Shown here: positions 52,201 through 58,668 of the stretch, one piece after another | Numbering within the stretch: the first letter of the stretch is position 1 | Layout of the letters: each line of letters opens with the position of its first letter | Origin: Paludicola sp. MB14-C6 | GTDB lineage: Bacteria; Bacillota; Clostridia; Oscillospirales; Ruminococcaceae | Reading direction: 5' to 3' | NCBI RefSeq assembly: GCF_030908625.1 | Contig: NZ_CP133133.1 | Location: 2,666,001 to 2,730,000 of the forward strand | Length of the DNA: 64,000 nt | Made by a program: the position numbers and the translations under genes | Notes under the pieces: generated by a model | Told to the model about the DNA's origin: nothing | Seen by the model: only the letters and a program-made list of their open reading frames with translations | The model's database searches: none

Positions 52201-53281
52201 ACAAAAGAAAGAGTTGTTTGGAAAAGTAAGAAATGGTCAAGTAAGGGTTCTAATTGGATCTACTGCAAAAATGGGGGCGGGCACAAATGTGCAGCAAAAG
52301 CTTATAGCATTGCGCCACTTAGATTGTCCGTGGAGACCAAGTGATCTACAGCAACGCGAAGGGAGAATTATTCGACAAGGCAATGAGAATTCTTTAATTG
52401 ATATATTTAGTTATGTTACAGAGAACACATTTGATGCGTATTTATACCAGTTAGTTGAAAATAAGCAGAAGTTTATTAGTCAAATTATGACTTCTAAATC
52501 ACCTGTTCGTTGTGCTGAAGACATTGATGAAACCGCTCTTTCGTATGCAGAAATCAAAGCATTAGCTACTGGTAATCCGTATATCAAAGAAAAGATGGAC
52601 TTAGATATCGATGTTTCAAGACTCAAGCTTCTAAAAGCTAATCATTTGAGTCAAAAGTATGCGTTAGAGGATCAGATTATAAAAGTATTACCCCGTCAAA
52701 TTAGAGCAAATGAGGAACGCATTATTGGATATGAAGTGGATATGGAACATCTAGTAATAAGTACAAAACCAAATGAAGATGGGTTTTCACCAATGAATGT
52801 GGATGGAGTAACATACATTGATAAAAAGAGTGCAGGTGCAGCACTAATTGAAACTTGTAAAAAGATGATTTCACCTGATCCCATTTTGGTTGGAAGTTAT
52901 CGTGGCTTTCGAATGGAACTTTCATTCGATACTTTTGCAAAAGAATATAGGATAACGCTTAAAAATGCGCTATGTCATCAAGTTTCCTTAGGCACTGATA
53001 TTCATGGTAATATCACTCGTATAGATAATCTCCTCGATTCTTTTTCATCCAAATTAGAAGCATGTAAAGAAATTCTAGAAAATAGTAGAACTCAACTTGA
53101 AAATGCAAAGATTGAAGTCGAAAAGCCATTTGTAAAGGAAGATGAGCTTAAATCAAAATCAACTAGATTAGATGAGTTGAATATATTGCTCAATATGGAT
53201 CACAAGGAAAATGAGATTATTGATGGTGAATCTATAACGAAAGTACAACAAGAAAAATCATCATGTCAACATACAAGGTAG
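46292..53281 (+). CDS. Giant ICE protein: ArdC-like, methylase and SNF2-type helicase domains
   Basis: 2329 residues. ATG at 46292 follows AATGGAGGATGAAAA. In order: an ArdC-like ssDNA-binding head (residues 1-110, Y-Q-E-Q-L-L-I-Y-A-Q-K-P-N-A); a low-complexity Asn/Ser/Gly/Asp/Arg linker at about 300-400, which overlaps a tnpV frame; a conserved ICE domain near 415-550; an N6-adenine-methylase-like domain from about 835, with G-N-V-P-F-G (near 918) in place of N-P-P-Y; helicase motif I V-V-G-A-G-K-T near 1530; D-E-A-H near 1692; motif VI Q-Q-R-E-G-R-I-I-R-Q-G near 2019; and a coiled-coil tail. It probably protects or processes DNA during transfer. Confidence 0.88.
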   Translation: MATKLQIMTELAATKAHEITDSPQIWLEFLATASWNYKYKYQEQLLIYAQKPNATACASMKIWNQLGRYVNRGTKGIALLDDSFNEYKIRYVFDISDTNTRFDRSIYLWQMNNAFQDGVIETLENSFGELLNKDDFALTLMETAKNVVEDNYSDYLSTLTSVLQDSFLEKLDEINLDIEFKKLLENSVAYMLLSRCDIDADQYFDSTDFKEVVDFNTIEAIGVLGDATSDISEMALREIGETIKNLQKSEKKQIRTIAEKENNIYYKNTKIIEGSIEHESDIYNAGRLSNSEFRSSEEISNREIWDVTEDISKGTQERDIRRDDDVGQVEQSSRRDRSNSNESGKDDGIANGTTTGNNRGIKGNGSNEMGGNDESDKTSSRGNRSEGDHRQLDLLPSEEEQISKIENAEVEKNSAFSICQEDIDAVLQRGSGIENGKYRIYSWYQKNTSQSENVVFLKNEYGWGGAYPAVVDRDLDEGHDAKGIKISRGNIISPEAEILLPWSRVANRIGELILADRYLNAKEKEQLPQYMKWENDRNERKEEEKLVAEIISHESEIVNNVPKEYRFSLGDTVYLGASEYQILSYNDEVIKLYDCSFPIINKEMNRYEFDERIKENNLNNHLLHEVKQVADQSAEITDNETIDNSPKQETEVNPLHHLIGETIKIDDRGFVIDSIDEDQNKVSLKDITFQEGVGFPIFRSESIEFVRDLIKNQGQQMIAPLKTTKGKEQLPDLHPNISQTERHNFCFRHDNISTSNASFSPKQKFANNINAIKLLKQLDSENRFATPEEQVVLSKYVGFGGLSDAFDDSKSSWSNEYMQLKTLLEKEEYDAARESTLTAFYTNPIIIQSMYKALDNMGFRTGNFFGMLPESMRDSKLYGVELDSITGRIAQQLYQKSTIAVQGFEKTNLPDSFFDVVIGNVPFGQFKVADKRYDKHNFLIHDYFFGKALDKVRPGGVIAFITSKGTLDKENLAVRKYIAQRAELIGAIRLPNTAFKANAGTEVTSDIIFLQKRDRIIDIEPDWIYLDTNKSGIKMNRYFVQNPDMVMGEMVMESTQYGLDSTCRPYENQDLESMLNDAIANLHAEVTEYDIDDVSTNEPSSIPADPSVRNFSYTIVDGKIYFRENSRMNLIEVSVTAENRIKGMLQIRDCVRMLIEYQIEDYSDDDIQSEQVKLNKLYDSFTKKYGLLNSRANSLAFSEDSSYCLLCSLEVIDENGELVKKADMFSRRTIKQRTSVVFVDTSSEALAVSLAEKAKVDIDFMCTLTRKTEQQIAEDLKGVIFLNPLYESEIDSENKYLPADEYLSGNVREKLAVARKCFEADPSNYAENVRALEAVQPKDLTASEISVRLGATWIPAEIIRQFTFELFSTPRYMQWDMKVHYSNFTSEWNIEGKSRDRGNIKAYNTYGTSRINGYKIIEETLNLNDVRIYDYVEDAEGKKQQILNKKETTLAQGKQELIKTAFTEWIWNDPNRREKLCRIYNEKFNSTRSREYDGGHIQFSGMNPEICLHEHQVNAIAHILYGGNTLLAHVVGAGKTFEMVAAAQESKRLGLCQKSLFVVPNHLTEQWASEYLQLYPSANILVATKKDFETKNRKKFCGRIATGDYDAVIIGHSQFEKIPMSIERQQRILQEQLDEVIEGVSELKRNRGDNFSVKQLEKTKKSIKLKLDKLNNQSRKDDVVTFEELGVDRLFIDEAHYYKNLFLYTKMRNVGGIAQTEAQKSSDLFMKCRYLDEITGGRGTIFATGTPISNSMVEMYTMQRYLQYGTIAKSGLQHFDSWASTFGETVTAIELAPEGTGYRAKTRFAKFYNLPELMSMFKDVADIKTADTLNLPVPKANYHNVVLKPTEQQKEMVTSLSDRAEKVRNKMVDSSVDNMLLITNDGRKLALDQRLVNPLLPDDEENKASKCAENVHEIWKRTKEQQSTQMIFCDLSTPHYDGSFNVYDDIKQKLVLKGIPANEIAFIHDANTEVQKKELFGKVRNGQVRVLIGSTAKMGAGTNVQQKLIALRHLDCPWRPSDLQQREGRIIRQGNENSLIDIFSYVTENTFDAYLYQLVENKQKFISQIMTSKSPVRCAEDIDETALSYAEIKALATGNPYIKEKMDLDIDVSRLKLLKANHLSQKYALEDQIIKVLPRQIRANEERIIGYEVDMEHLVISTKPNEDGFSPMNVDGVTYIDKKSAGAALIETCKKMISPDPILVGSYRGFRMELSFDTFAKEYRITLKNALCHQVSLGTDIHGNITRIDNLLDSFSSKLEACKEILENSRTQLENAKIEVEKPFVKEDELKSKSTRLDELNILLNMDHKENEIIDGESITKVQQEKSSCQHTR
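47124..47468 (+). CDS. tnpV: TnpV-family protein encoded out of frame inside the giant helicase gene
   Basis: 114 residues in the +1 frame relative to the surrounding gene. ATG at 47124 lies eight bases after GAAGGGAG, a good ribosome site. The sequence Y-T-M-Q-G-D-Y-Q-I-P-N-L, I-G-K-Y-G-x-L-R-x-x-Y-L-K-E-H, S-G-K-L-N-S-H-L-E-E-I-D and M-A-Q-Q-Q-G-I-T-E-x-L-K-A matches transposon-encoded TnpV proteins. In the main frame the same bases encode a disordered linker, so constraint appears to be on TnpV. A perfect 12-bp hairpin (47507-47541) follows it. The role of TnpV is not established. Confidence 0.85.
   Translation: MNLTYTMQGDYQIPNLEVPKRSLIGKYGMLRKTYLKEHKNGIYAGMMMSGKLNSHLEEIDQIATNQVRMMVSQMAQQQGITEELKATDQMKWVGMMNQIKQAAEEIVLKEIIDN
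47507..47541 (+). repeat. Perfect 12-bp hairpin in coding sequence after tnpV
   Basis: GAGAACGCAGAG pairs with CTCTGCGTTCTC across an 11-base A-rich loop, then TATTTG. It may be an old terminator belonging to the embedded tnpV gene. Confidence 0.75.
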
Positions 53282-53447
53282 TATTTTATAGCAAGCTCTG
53301 TTATACGGTGTAGCAGAGCTTGCTATTTTATTGCTGAACTATAATAATTCTTACATAGCCAACAAGTGTCACTACTTGTTGGTTTAATTTATTTTAAGGA
53401 GTCGATATAAATATGAGCTATGTTTCGCCTGAGAGATAGTAAAAATA
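53282..53447. other. Intergenic region holding a truncated copy of the toprim gene start
   Basis: Contains a hairpin just after the giant gene (AGCAAGCTCTG / CAGAGCTTGCT at about 53290-53322, likely a terminator) and repeat copy A with the first codons of the gene at 54996, ending early in TAG. Confidence 0.7.
53351..53437 (+). repeat. 87-bp direct repeat, copy A (left flank of the DUF4230 insert)
   Basis: Differs from copy B (54934-55020) at two positions only. It includes a CCAACAAGT hairpin, the ribosome site TAAGGAG and eight codons M-S-Y-V-S-P-E-R, then TAG. The bracketed DNA is 1.5 kb. Confidence 0.93.
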
Positions 53448-53476
53448 TAGACTTTCTCGTAAATTTATAGTATAAT
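53448..53476 (+). promoter_or_regulatory. Promoter of the DUF4230 gene pair
   Basis: TAGACT (53448-53453), a 17-base spacer and TATAAT (53471-53476), inside the inserted segment. Confidence 0.6.
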
Positions 53477-53623
53477 ATGGAATAATAATAGCTAAAAACT
53501 ATGTGTTATTACTAAGGTCACAATGTAATTCGCTTATCAACATGCTAGAAAATTACTTTTTCGCGAAATTTACAAGAGATGTTATGGTATTAACTTAAAA
53601 ATGTAAAAAGGAGCGTAAAACTG

Positions 53624-54253
53624 ATGGAAAAGAATAAATTATTGAATTATTTTAAGGGATTAAAGCGAAGAGACAAAATAATATGTGTTGTTATTGTTTT
53701 GGCTGTTTTAACAGGTTGTGTTTTAGGGTTAAAGTTTACCATGTTTCAAAATGAAAGTGGAAAGGTAACTACAATTTCAAAATCTTCTTTAGAAAAAGTT
53801 ATAGGAATAGAGGATTTATCTACATTAGAGTACACTTATAATGCTGTTGCAAAAGTTTACACTGATTCAGATCAAGGAAAACGTGATGAGAAAAATTTGA
53901 AATATTCTGTAGCTTATAAGGGTAAAGTAAGTGCTGGAATTAACTTTAATAAAATTAAAATTGATGTTAATGAAAGAAATAAAATAGTAATTGTTACATT
54001 ACCGAATGTTGAGATACAAGATGTTACAGTAGATGCTGGAACGATGGACTACATTTTTACAAAAGATAAATATGATACAGATAATATTGTACAAGAAGCA
54101 TATAAGGCTAGCCTATCGGATTTAAATAAAAGAGTTGATCAAAAAACAAATCTACATATAATTGCAAAAGAAAATGCTATTCAATCTGTAAAAGGTTTAC
54201 TCTCCTCATGGATTAAAAGTGTTGATAATGAATATGTAGTAGACGTTAAGTAA
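53624..54253 (+). CDS. DUF4230 membrane-anchored protein
   Basis: 209 residues, ATG at 53624 after AAAAGGAGCGTAAAACTG. One membrane helix at residues 20-38, then the DUF4230 core: L-S-T-L-E-Y-T-Y-N-A-V-A-K and Y-K-G-K-V-S-A-G-I-N-F-N-K-I-K-I-D-V. The domain faces outside. It is the first of two DUF4230 paralogues in an insert bracketed by 87-bp repeats. Function of DUF4230 is not known. Confidence 0.85.
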   Translation: MEKNKLLNYFKGLKRRDKIICVVIVLAVLTGCVLGLKFTMFQNESGKVTTISKSSLEKVIGIEDLSTLEYTYNAVAKVYTDSDQGKRDEKNLKYSVAYKGKVSAGINFNKIKIDVNERNKIVIVTLPNVEIQDVTVDAGTMDYIFTKDKYDTDNIVQEAYKASLSDLNKRVDQKTNLHIIAKENAIQSVKGLLSSWIKSVDNEYVVDVK

Positions 54254-54266
54254 GGGGGATAGTCAA

Positions 54267-54863
54267 ATGAAAAAAATTATAATATTATTAGTTTTTATAT
54301 TACCTATAGGTTTATTTAGTGGTTGTTCTAAACAAGTTAAATCATCTTTAATCAAACAACCAAGCATAGAGCAAGTTAGATCAATATGTGATTTGGCTAC
54401 TTTAGAATGCTTTTACAACAATGTAGCTAAATCAGAAAAAACTGCTGGAACTGGTGTTTGGCATCTTTGGGAAAAAGATAGAAAGTTCTGGTTTGAATAC
54501 ACGGGAATTGCAAAAATCGGAATAGATATGGCAAAGGTAAACATGAAAGTTGATGGTGAGAATGTAACAATATCAATTCCTAACGCTAAATTATTAAGTA
54601 TTGGCATTGATGAAAAAAGCTTTAACAATGATTCTTTGGTACTGAATCAAGATGGGTTTAACAAAAATGAAATAACAGCAAATGAGAAAACTGCAGCAAT
54701 AGACAATGCTCAAAAAGAAATGGAGAAAACTGTTATGAGAAATACGGCATTGCTTATTAACGCACAAGATAGGGCAAAGGAACTAATAGAAAACTATATT
54801 GTTAATCTAGGAGAAATTTCAGGGATAGAGTATAAAATAAAGTGGGAGTATCAGAAAGTTTAG
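54267..54863 (+). CDS. DUF4230 lipoprotein
   Basis: 198 residues, ATG at 54267 after AAGGGGGATAGTCAA. A signal peptide ends in the lipobox L-F-S-G-C with Cys20 as the lipid-modified residue. The DUF4230 pattern L-A-T-L-E-C-F-Y-N-N-V-A-K and Y-T-G-I-A-K-I-G-I-D-M-A-K-V matches the upstream protein. The two likely act together at the outer membrane face, one helix-anchored and one lipid-anchored. It is 13 bases after the first gene. Confidence 0.85.
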   Translation: MKKIIILLVFILPIGLFSGCSKQVKSSLIKQPSIEQVRSICDLATLECFYNNVAKSEKTAGTGVWHLWEKDRKFWFEYTGIAKIGIDMAKVNMKVDGENVTISIPNAKLLSIGIDEKSFNNDSLVLNQDGFNKNEITANEKTAAIDNAQKEMEKTVMRNTALLINAQDRAKELIENYIVNLGEISGIEYKIKWEYQKV

Positions 54864-54933
54864 TTTAAAAAAGCAAAAATGCGTAAAGGTAAACAGAAAA
54901 AATTCATAAAAATAATAAAATAGCAAGTTACTA

Positions 54934-55020
54934 TTACATAGCCAACAAGTTTCACTACTTGTTGGCTTAATTTATTTTAAGGAGTCGATATAAATATGAG
55001 CTATGTTTCGCCTGAGAGAT
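54934..55020 (+). repeat. 87-bp direct repeat, copy B (right flank, contains the functional toprim gene start)
   Basis: Same sequence as 53351-53437 with two changes. Here the reading frame continues after M-S-Y-V-S-P-E-R into the full toprim gene. Confidence 0.93.
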
Positions 55021-55946
55021 TAGAAAAATCAAAACAGATGGATCTAATTACTTATCTGCAAAACTATGAGCCAAACGAATTGATTCAATTAAGTAGAAGT
55101 GTTTTTACTACAAGAGCACATGATAGTTTGAAAATCTCGAATGGTAAATGGTACTGGTGGTCGAGAGGGTTTGGTGGAGTGACTGCATTGGATTATCTAA
55201 TTAAGGTGAAGGGAATGTCACTACCAGATGCAGTATCTTTAATTGATGGACGGGTGGCAGAGATGCCACCCGTTTTGCATACCCAAAAACAGGAGAACAA
55301 TTATGACAAAACACTCTATTTGCCCGAAAGGAATGATAACAATGAAAAAGTAAGAAGTTATTTAAAAAATCGAGGGATTCATGATGTGGTTATTGATTAC
55401 TGTATCAATACTAAACGCTTATACGAAGACAAGAAATATCATAATGCAGTGTTTGTAGGATTCAATAAAGATAATCTATCTAAATACGCTTTTGTGCGTG
55501 GCACAGGTGAAAAACGATTTATGAAAGAATTATCAGGAAGCGACAAACGCTTTTCTTTTTCTATTCCATCCAATGAAAAAAGTGAAACATTGCATATATT
55601 TGAGAGTGCAATTGATTTACTATCTTATGCTACATTACAGCTGTTTGAGGGTAAGGACTGGAAATCTGATCATTACTTATCATTGTCGGGTGTATATCAA
55701 CAACGAAAAGAGAGTTTGACCATTCCTTTACCACTAAAACAGTTACTAGAAGAACAACCACAAATAAAAAGCATTCATTTACATCTAGATAACGATAAGG
55801 CTGGTAGAGATGCATCAAAAGCCATTATTGAAAATTTATCAGATCAATATATTGTTTTTGATGAACCACCTACAAGTGGAAAAGACTGCAATGATCAACT
55901 GAAAGCTTTGATGGGTATTGGGAATAAGAATCATTACGAACGATGA
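54996..55946 (+). CDS. DUF3991 and toprim domain protein
   Basis: 316 residues, ATG at 54996 after TAAGGAGTCGATATAA. The N-terminal zinc-ribbon-like/DUF3991 part has W-Y-W-W-S-R-G-F-G-G-V-T-A-L-D-Y-L; the C-terminal toprim fold has I-F-E-S-A-I-D-L-L-S-Y-A and L-H-L-D-N-D-K-A-G-R-D-A with the catalytic acidic residues. Such proteins are primase-like accessories of ICEs, possibly for replication after transfer. An ACGGGTGGCA/TGCCACCCGT hairpin (55250-55273) followed by TTTT lies in the coding sequence between the two parts. Confidence 0.88.
   Translation: MSYVSPERLEKSKQMDLITYLQNYEPNELIQLSRSVFTTRAHDSLKISNGKWYWWSRGFGGVTALDYLIKVKGMSLPDAVSLIDGRVAEMPPVLHTQKQENNYDKTLYLPERNDNNEKVRSYLKNRGIHDVVIDYCINTKRLYEDKKYHNAVFVGFNKDNLSKYAFVRGTGEKRFMKELSGSDKRFSFSIPSNEKSETLHIFESAIDLLSYATLQLFEGKDWKSDHYLSLSGVYQQRKESLTIPLPLKQLLEEQPQIKSIHLHLDNDKAGRDASKAIIENLSDQYIVFDEPPTSGKDCNDQLKALMGIGNKNHYER
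55250..55273 (+). repeat. Terminator-like 10-bp hairpin inside the toprim gene
   Basis: ACGGGTGGCA / TGCCACCCGT with a GAGA loop, followed by TTTTG. The string ATGCCACCCGTT is shared with the right end of the IS200 at 46011. Confidence 0.78.
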
Positions 55947-56836
55947 AAGGGGAGTTTAATTTGGATATATGCATTTACCAGATTGATCATGAACTTGATG
56001 AGAATCGAGTGAAATTTGAAAATCTTGAAAGCACAGTCAGGCATCAAAGGCAAGCACATATTGATTTTAGTATCTATAAAAAGGTGTTTGAAGGTTCGGT
56101 TAATTGTGTGGATCTAGAGGCAGTTTTCACAATGTTTAATACCACCCACCCAACTAACTATAAAGGACACTCATTATCTGTTTCAGATATTGTAGAGGTA
56201 AAAGGAGATTACCTTAATTTAGTCGGAAAGATTCGTTTCTATAATGATTCTGATTCATTTGAAGAAGTAGATTACTTTAACGCAGAAAAGTTCAAAGAGG
56301 ATATAAAAGAAGCTAGATATGTAGGTCGTACTATTGAAGTGTTTGACTTACAGGATAGGACTGTACCTTCTGTTGAAACTGGCTTCTATTTTTGCGACAG
56401 TTTGGGATTTAAAAAAGTTGAGTTTACTCCACCCGAAGAAGCACAAGACACTATGAAAGTGGTTGTAGTGAAACCAAACAAAAAAGCTGAGATAATAGAA
56501 ATTGATTCTTCTCTTGAAAGTCTACAAGCTATCGTTGGGGGACATATTGAAGCACTGTACCCTTATAATGAGGAAGTGGCTATTGTATGTAATGAGGAGG
56601 GAAAACTCGAACAGTTACCACTTAATAGAGCAATTTACTCTGACGACAACGAAATGATAGATATTTTAGCAGGTAACTTTTTTATATGTGGATTGGGTGA
56701 AGATGATTTTAAAAGTCTTAGTGAGGAACAACTGAAACGCTACCAAATACGATTTCAATATCCGGAACGATTTATAAAAATAAACGATGAGATTAAGGCT
56801 GTTCCCTTTAAACCTATGAAAGATTATGGGCGTTAA
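55943..56836 (+). CDS. YodL / DUF3846 domain ICE protein
   Basis: 297 residues; ATG at 55943 overlaps the upstream stop by 4 bases. The N-terminus I-Y-Q-I-D-H-E-L-D-E-N-R-V-K-F is YodL-like. From residue 170, V-V-V-V-K-P-N-K-K-A-E-I-I-E-I and L-Q-A-I-V-G-G-H-I-E-A-L-Y-P, then N-F-F-I-C-G-L, is the DUF3846 pattern. Both occur in accessory proteins of clostridial conjugative elements; function unknown. Confidence 0.82.
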   Translation: MKGEFNLDICIYQIDHELDENRVKFENLESTVRHQRQAHIDFSIYKKVFEGSVNCVDLEAVFTMFNTTHPTNYKGHSLSVSDIVEVKGDYLNLVGKIRFYNDSDSFEEVDYFNAEKFKEDIKEARYVGRTIEVFDLQDRTVPSVETGFYFCDSLGFKKVEFTPPEEAQDTMKVVVVKPNKKAEIIEIDSSLESLQAIVGGHIEALYPYNEEVAIVCNEEGKLEQLPLNRAIYSDDNEMIDILAGNFFICGLGEDDFKSLSEEQLKRYQIRFQYPERFIKINDEIKAVPFKPMKDYGR

Positions 56837-56950
56837 TGTGGACTGTAGAATGGTAGAGATTGAATTGCGGGATTGTCTTAGCAAGCATTGCCTTTTGATA
56901 TCAAAACGCGACTTGTTAGGGAAAATCCCTAAAACCCTATGCAAAGGAGA
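56837..56950. other. Candidate origin of transfer (oriT) upstream of mobC and relaxase
   Basis: 114 non-coding bases directly before the relaxosome genes. They contain the palindrome TTTTGATATCAAAA (56893-56906) and the hairpin TTAGGGA / TCCCTAA with an AAA loop (56916-56932). Inverted repeats beside mobC are typical of MOBP oriT regions. The nick site is not identified. Confidence 0.5.
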
Positions 56951-57280
56951 ATGAGATTGAAAAGATATAGTTTTGTTATTAGACTTACAGAAGATGAAAT
57001 GATTCAATTAAATGCTAAAGTAAAGCAAACAGGTTTGTCTCGTGAAGCATATATAAGATTATTACTTCAAAATAAAGTTCCTGTTACTATACCACCAGAT
57101 ATATTTTATAAGGTCCATAATGAGTTGTGTCGAATTGGTAATAACCTAAATCAACTTGCAAATAGAGCACATGTTTTACAAATGATTGATGTTCCAAGTT
57201 ATCGAGATAATACCAACAGACTGTATGATATATGTTTCAAGTTAATCGAGGCGACAATCCCAAGGATGAGTGATGCTTAA
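56951..57280 (+). CDS. mobC: MobC-like relaxosome accessory protein
   Basis: About 109 residues. ATG at 56951 is very close to AAAGGAGA; TTG at 56957 has better spacing and may be the true start. The N-terminal F-V-I-R-L-T-E-D-E-M and G-L-S-R-E-A-Y-I-R-L-L-L form a ribbon-helix-helix; the C-terminal I-G-N-N-L-N-Q-L-A-N is the MobC signature. It binds oriT and helps the relaxase. It overlaps the relaxase start by 1 base (TAATGG). Confidence 0.88.
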   Translation: MRLKRYSFVIRLTEDEMIQLNAKVKQTGLSREAYIRLLLQNKVPVTIPPDIFYKVHNELCRIGNNLNQLANRAHVLQMIDVPSYRDNTNRLYDICFKLIEATIPRMSDA

Positions 57281-58641
57281 TGGCGATTACAAAAATAAAG
57301 CCAGTTCATAATCGGCTTGATAAACTTGTTGATTATGTAAGCAATCAAGATAAGACTTATAATACAGATTTTGAAGATATTAAAACAGTTCTAGACTATG
57401 CTAGTGAAGAATCAAAAACGGAACAAAAGTTTTATGTATCAGGAGTGAATTGCAATCCGCAGACTGCGTACAAAGAAATGAAATTGGCACACAAGAAAAA
57501 TGTGAAGGAAGCGATTGTTGTTGCATATCATGGCTTTCAATCTTTTGAGCAGGGAGAGGTGAATGCGGAAACAGCCCATGAGATAGGAATTAAATTAGCA
57601 AATGAATTATGGGAAGATAAATTTCAGGTAGTAGTTGCAACTCATTTAAACACAAATCATTATCATAATCATTTTGTTGTATGTGCTACCTCGTATATAG
57701 ACGGTTCACGATTTCATGCATGTACACAGAGCTATATGCAAATGAGAGAAACATCTGATCGACTCTGTAAAGAATACAGCTTATCTGTTATTGAACACCC
57801 AAAACGAGGGTATACCAAAAGCTATGCTGAATATATGAATGAGAAACAAGATAAACCTACCGTTAGAAGTTTTATTCGTAGTGATATCGATTATGCAATT
57901 GAGCAGTCAACAAATACAAATCAGTTTTGGCAAACAGTAGAATCTATGGGGTATGAGATAAAAAATGAAGTGAAGTATCTAGCAATTCGGCCAGTAAATC
58001 ATCAACGCTTTTTTAGACTCTATAAGCTAGGAGAGAATTACACAATTGAAGCTATTAAGGATCGTATTCTTAGAAATAGGAATAGAAAACTACCTTTTCC
58101 TCAAGAACAAAGCAAACCAGTTAAATATTTAAAGTTTAACGGTAGCCATAAAGCAATGAAAAAAGTTAGTGGATTAAGAGCTTTATATTACTATTATTGT
58201 TACAAGTTAAAAATCATACAGAAGCATCCATCTTCTAATAGAAGGATGCATTTTTTATTGCGTGACGACTTAATAAAGTTCAATCAAATAATTGCACATT
58301 GTACTTTCCTTAGTAGAACAAAAATAGATACGACTGAAGGACTTTCGATGTATAAGTCTACAGTAGAAGCGTATATACCGAATTTATTAGATGAGCGAAA
58401 GTTATTAAGAAGTCAGTTGAAACGGTTAGTGAGAAGCAATGATACTGTGGGTCAGGTAGCTGTCAAAGGTAAAATTCAAGAAATATCAACTGAATTGAGC
58501 AAAATCAGGAGAGAGGTGAAGTTATGTAATCAAATTGAAGAAAGAAGTACTCAAATGCGAAGCAATTTAGAATTAGCACGAACTGCTGTAGAAATGGGTG
58601 AATGGAAAAACTTAAGTAAACAAAAGAATCAATCAAGATGA
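57280..58641 (+). CDS. MOBP-type relaxase (MobA/VirD2 family)
   Basis: 453 residues from ATG at 57280. The catalytic tyrosine is probably Tyr19 in L-V-D-Y-V-S-N. The metal-binding motif is H-L-N-T-N-H-Y-H-N-H (His122, His127, His129, His131). The C-terminal third is a charged helical domain. It nicks oriT and leads the strand through the T4SS. A hairpin with T-run (58224-58256) lies inside the gene after about 315 codons. Confidence 0.93.
   Translation: MAITKIKPVHNRLDKLVDYVSNQDKTYNTDFEDIKTVLDYASEESKTEQKFYVSGVNCNPQTAYKEMKLAHKKNVKEAIVVAYHGFQSFEQGEVNAETAHEIGIKLANELWEDKFQVVVATHLNTNHYHNHFVVCATSYIDGSRFHACTQSYMQMRETSDRLCKEYSLSVIEHPKRGYTKSYAEYMNEKQDKPTVRSFIRSDIDYAIEQSTNTNQFWQTVESMGYEIKNEVKYLAIRPVNHQRFFRLYKLGENYTIEAIKDRILRNRNRKLPFPQEQSKPVKYLKFNGSHKAMKKVSGLRALYYYYCYKLKIIQKHPSSNRRMHFLLRDDLIKFNQIIAHCTFLSRTKIDTTEGLSMYKSTVEAYIPNLLDERKLLRSQLKRLVRSNDTVGQVAVKGKIQEISTELSKIRREVKLCNQIEERSTQMRSNLELARTAVEMGEWKNLSKQKNQSR
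58224..58256 (+). repeat. Terminator-like hairpin inside the relaxase gene
   Basis: GCATC, a three-base bulge and CTTCT pair with AGAAG and GATGC, followed by A and TTTTTT. It has the full look of an intrinsic terminator although it lies in coding sequence. Confidence 0.7.
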
Positions 58642-58668
58642 AATCTTAAATGGAGGAGTGTGTGAATC

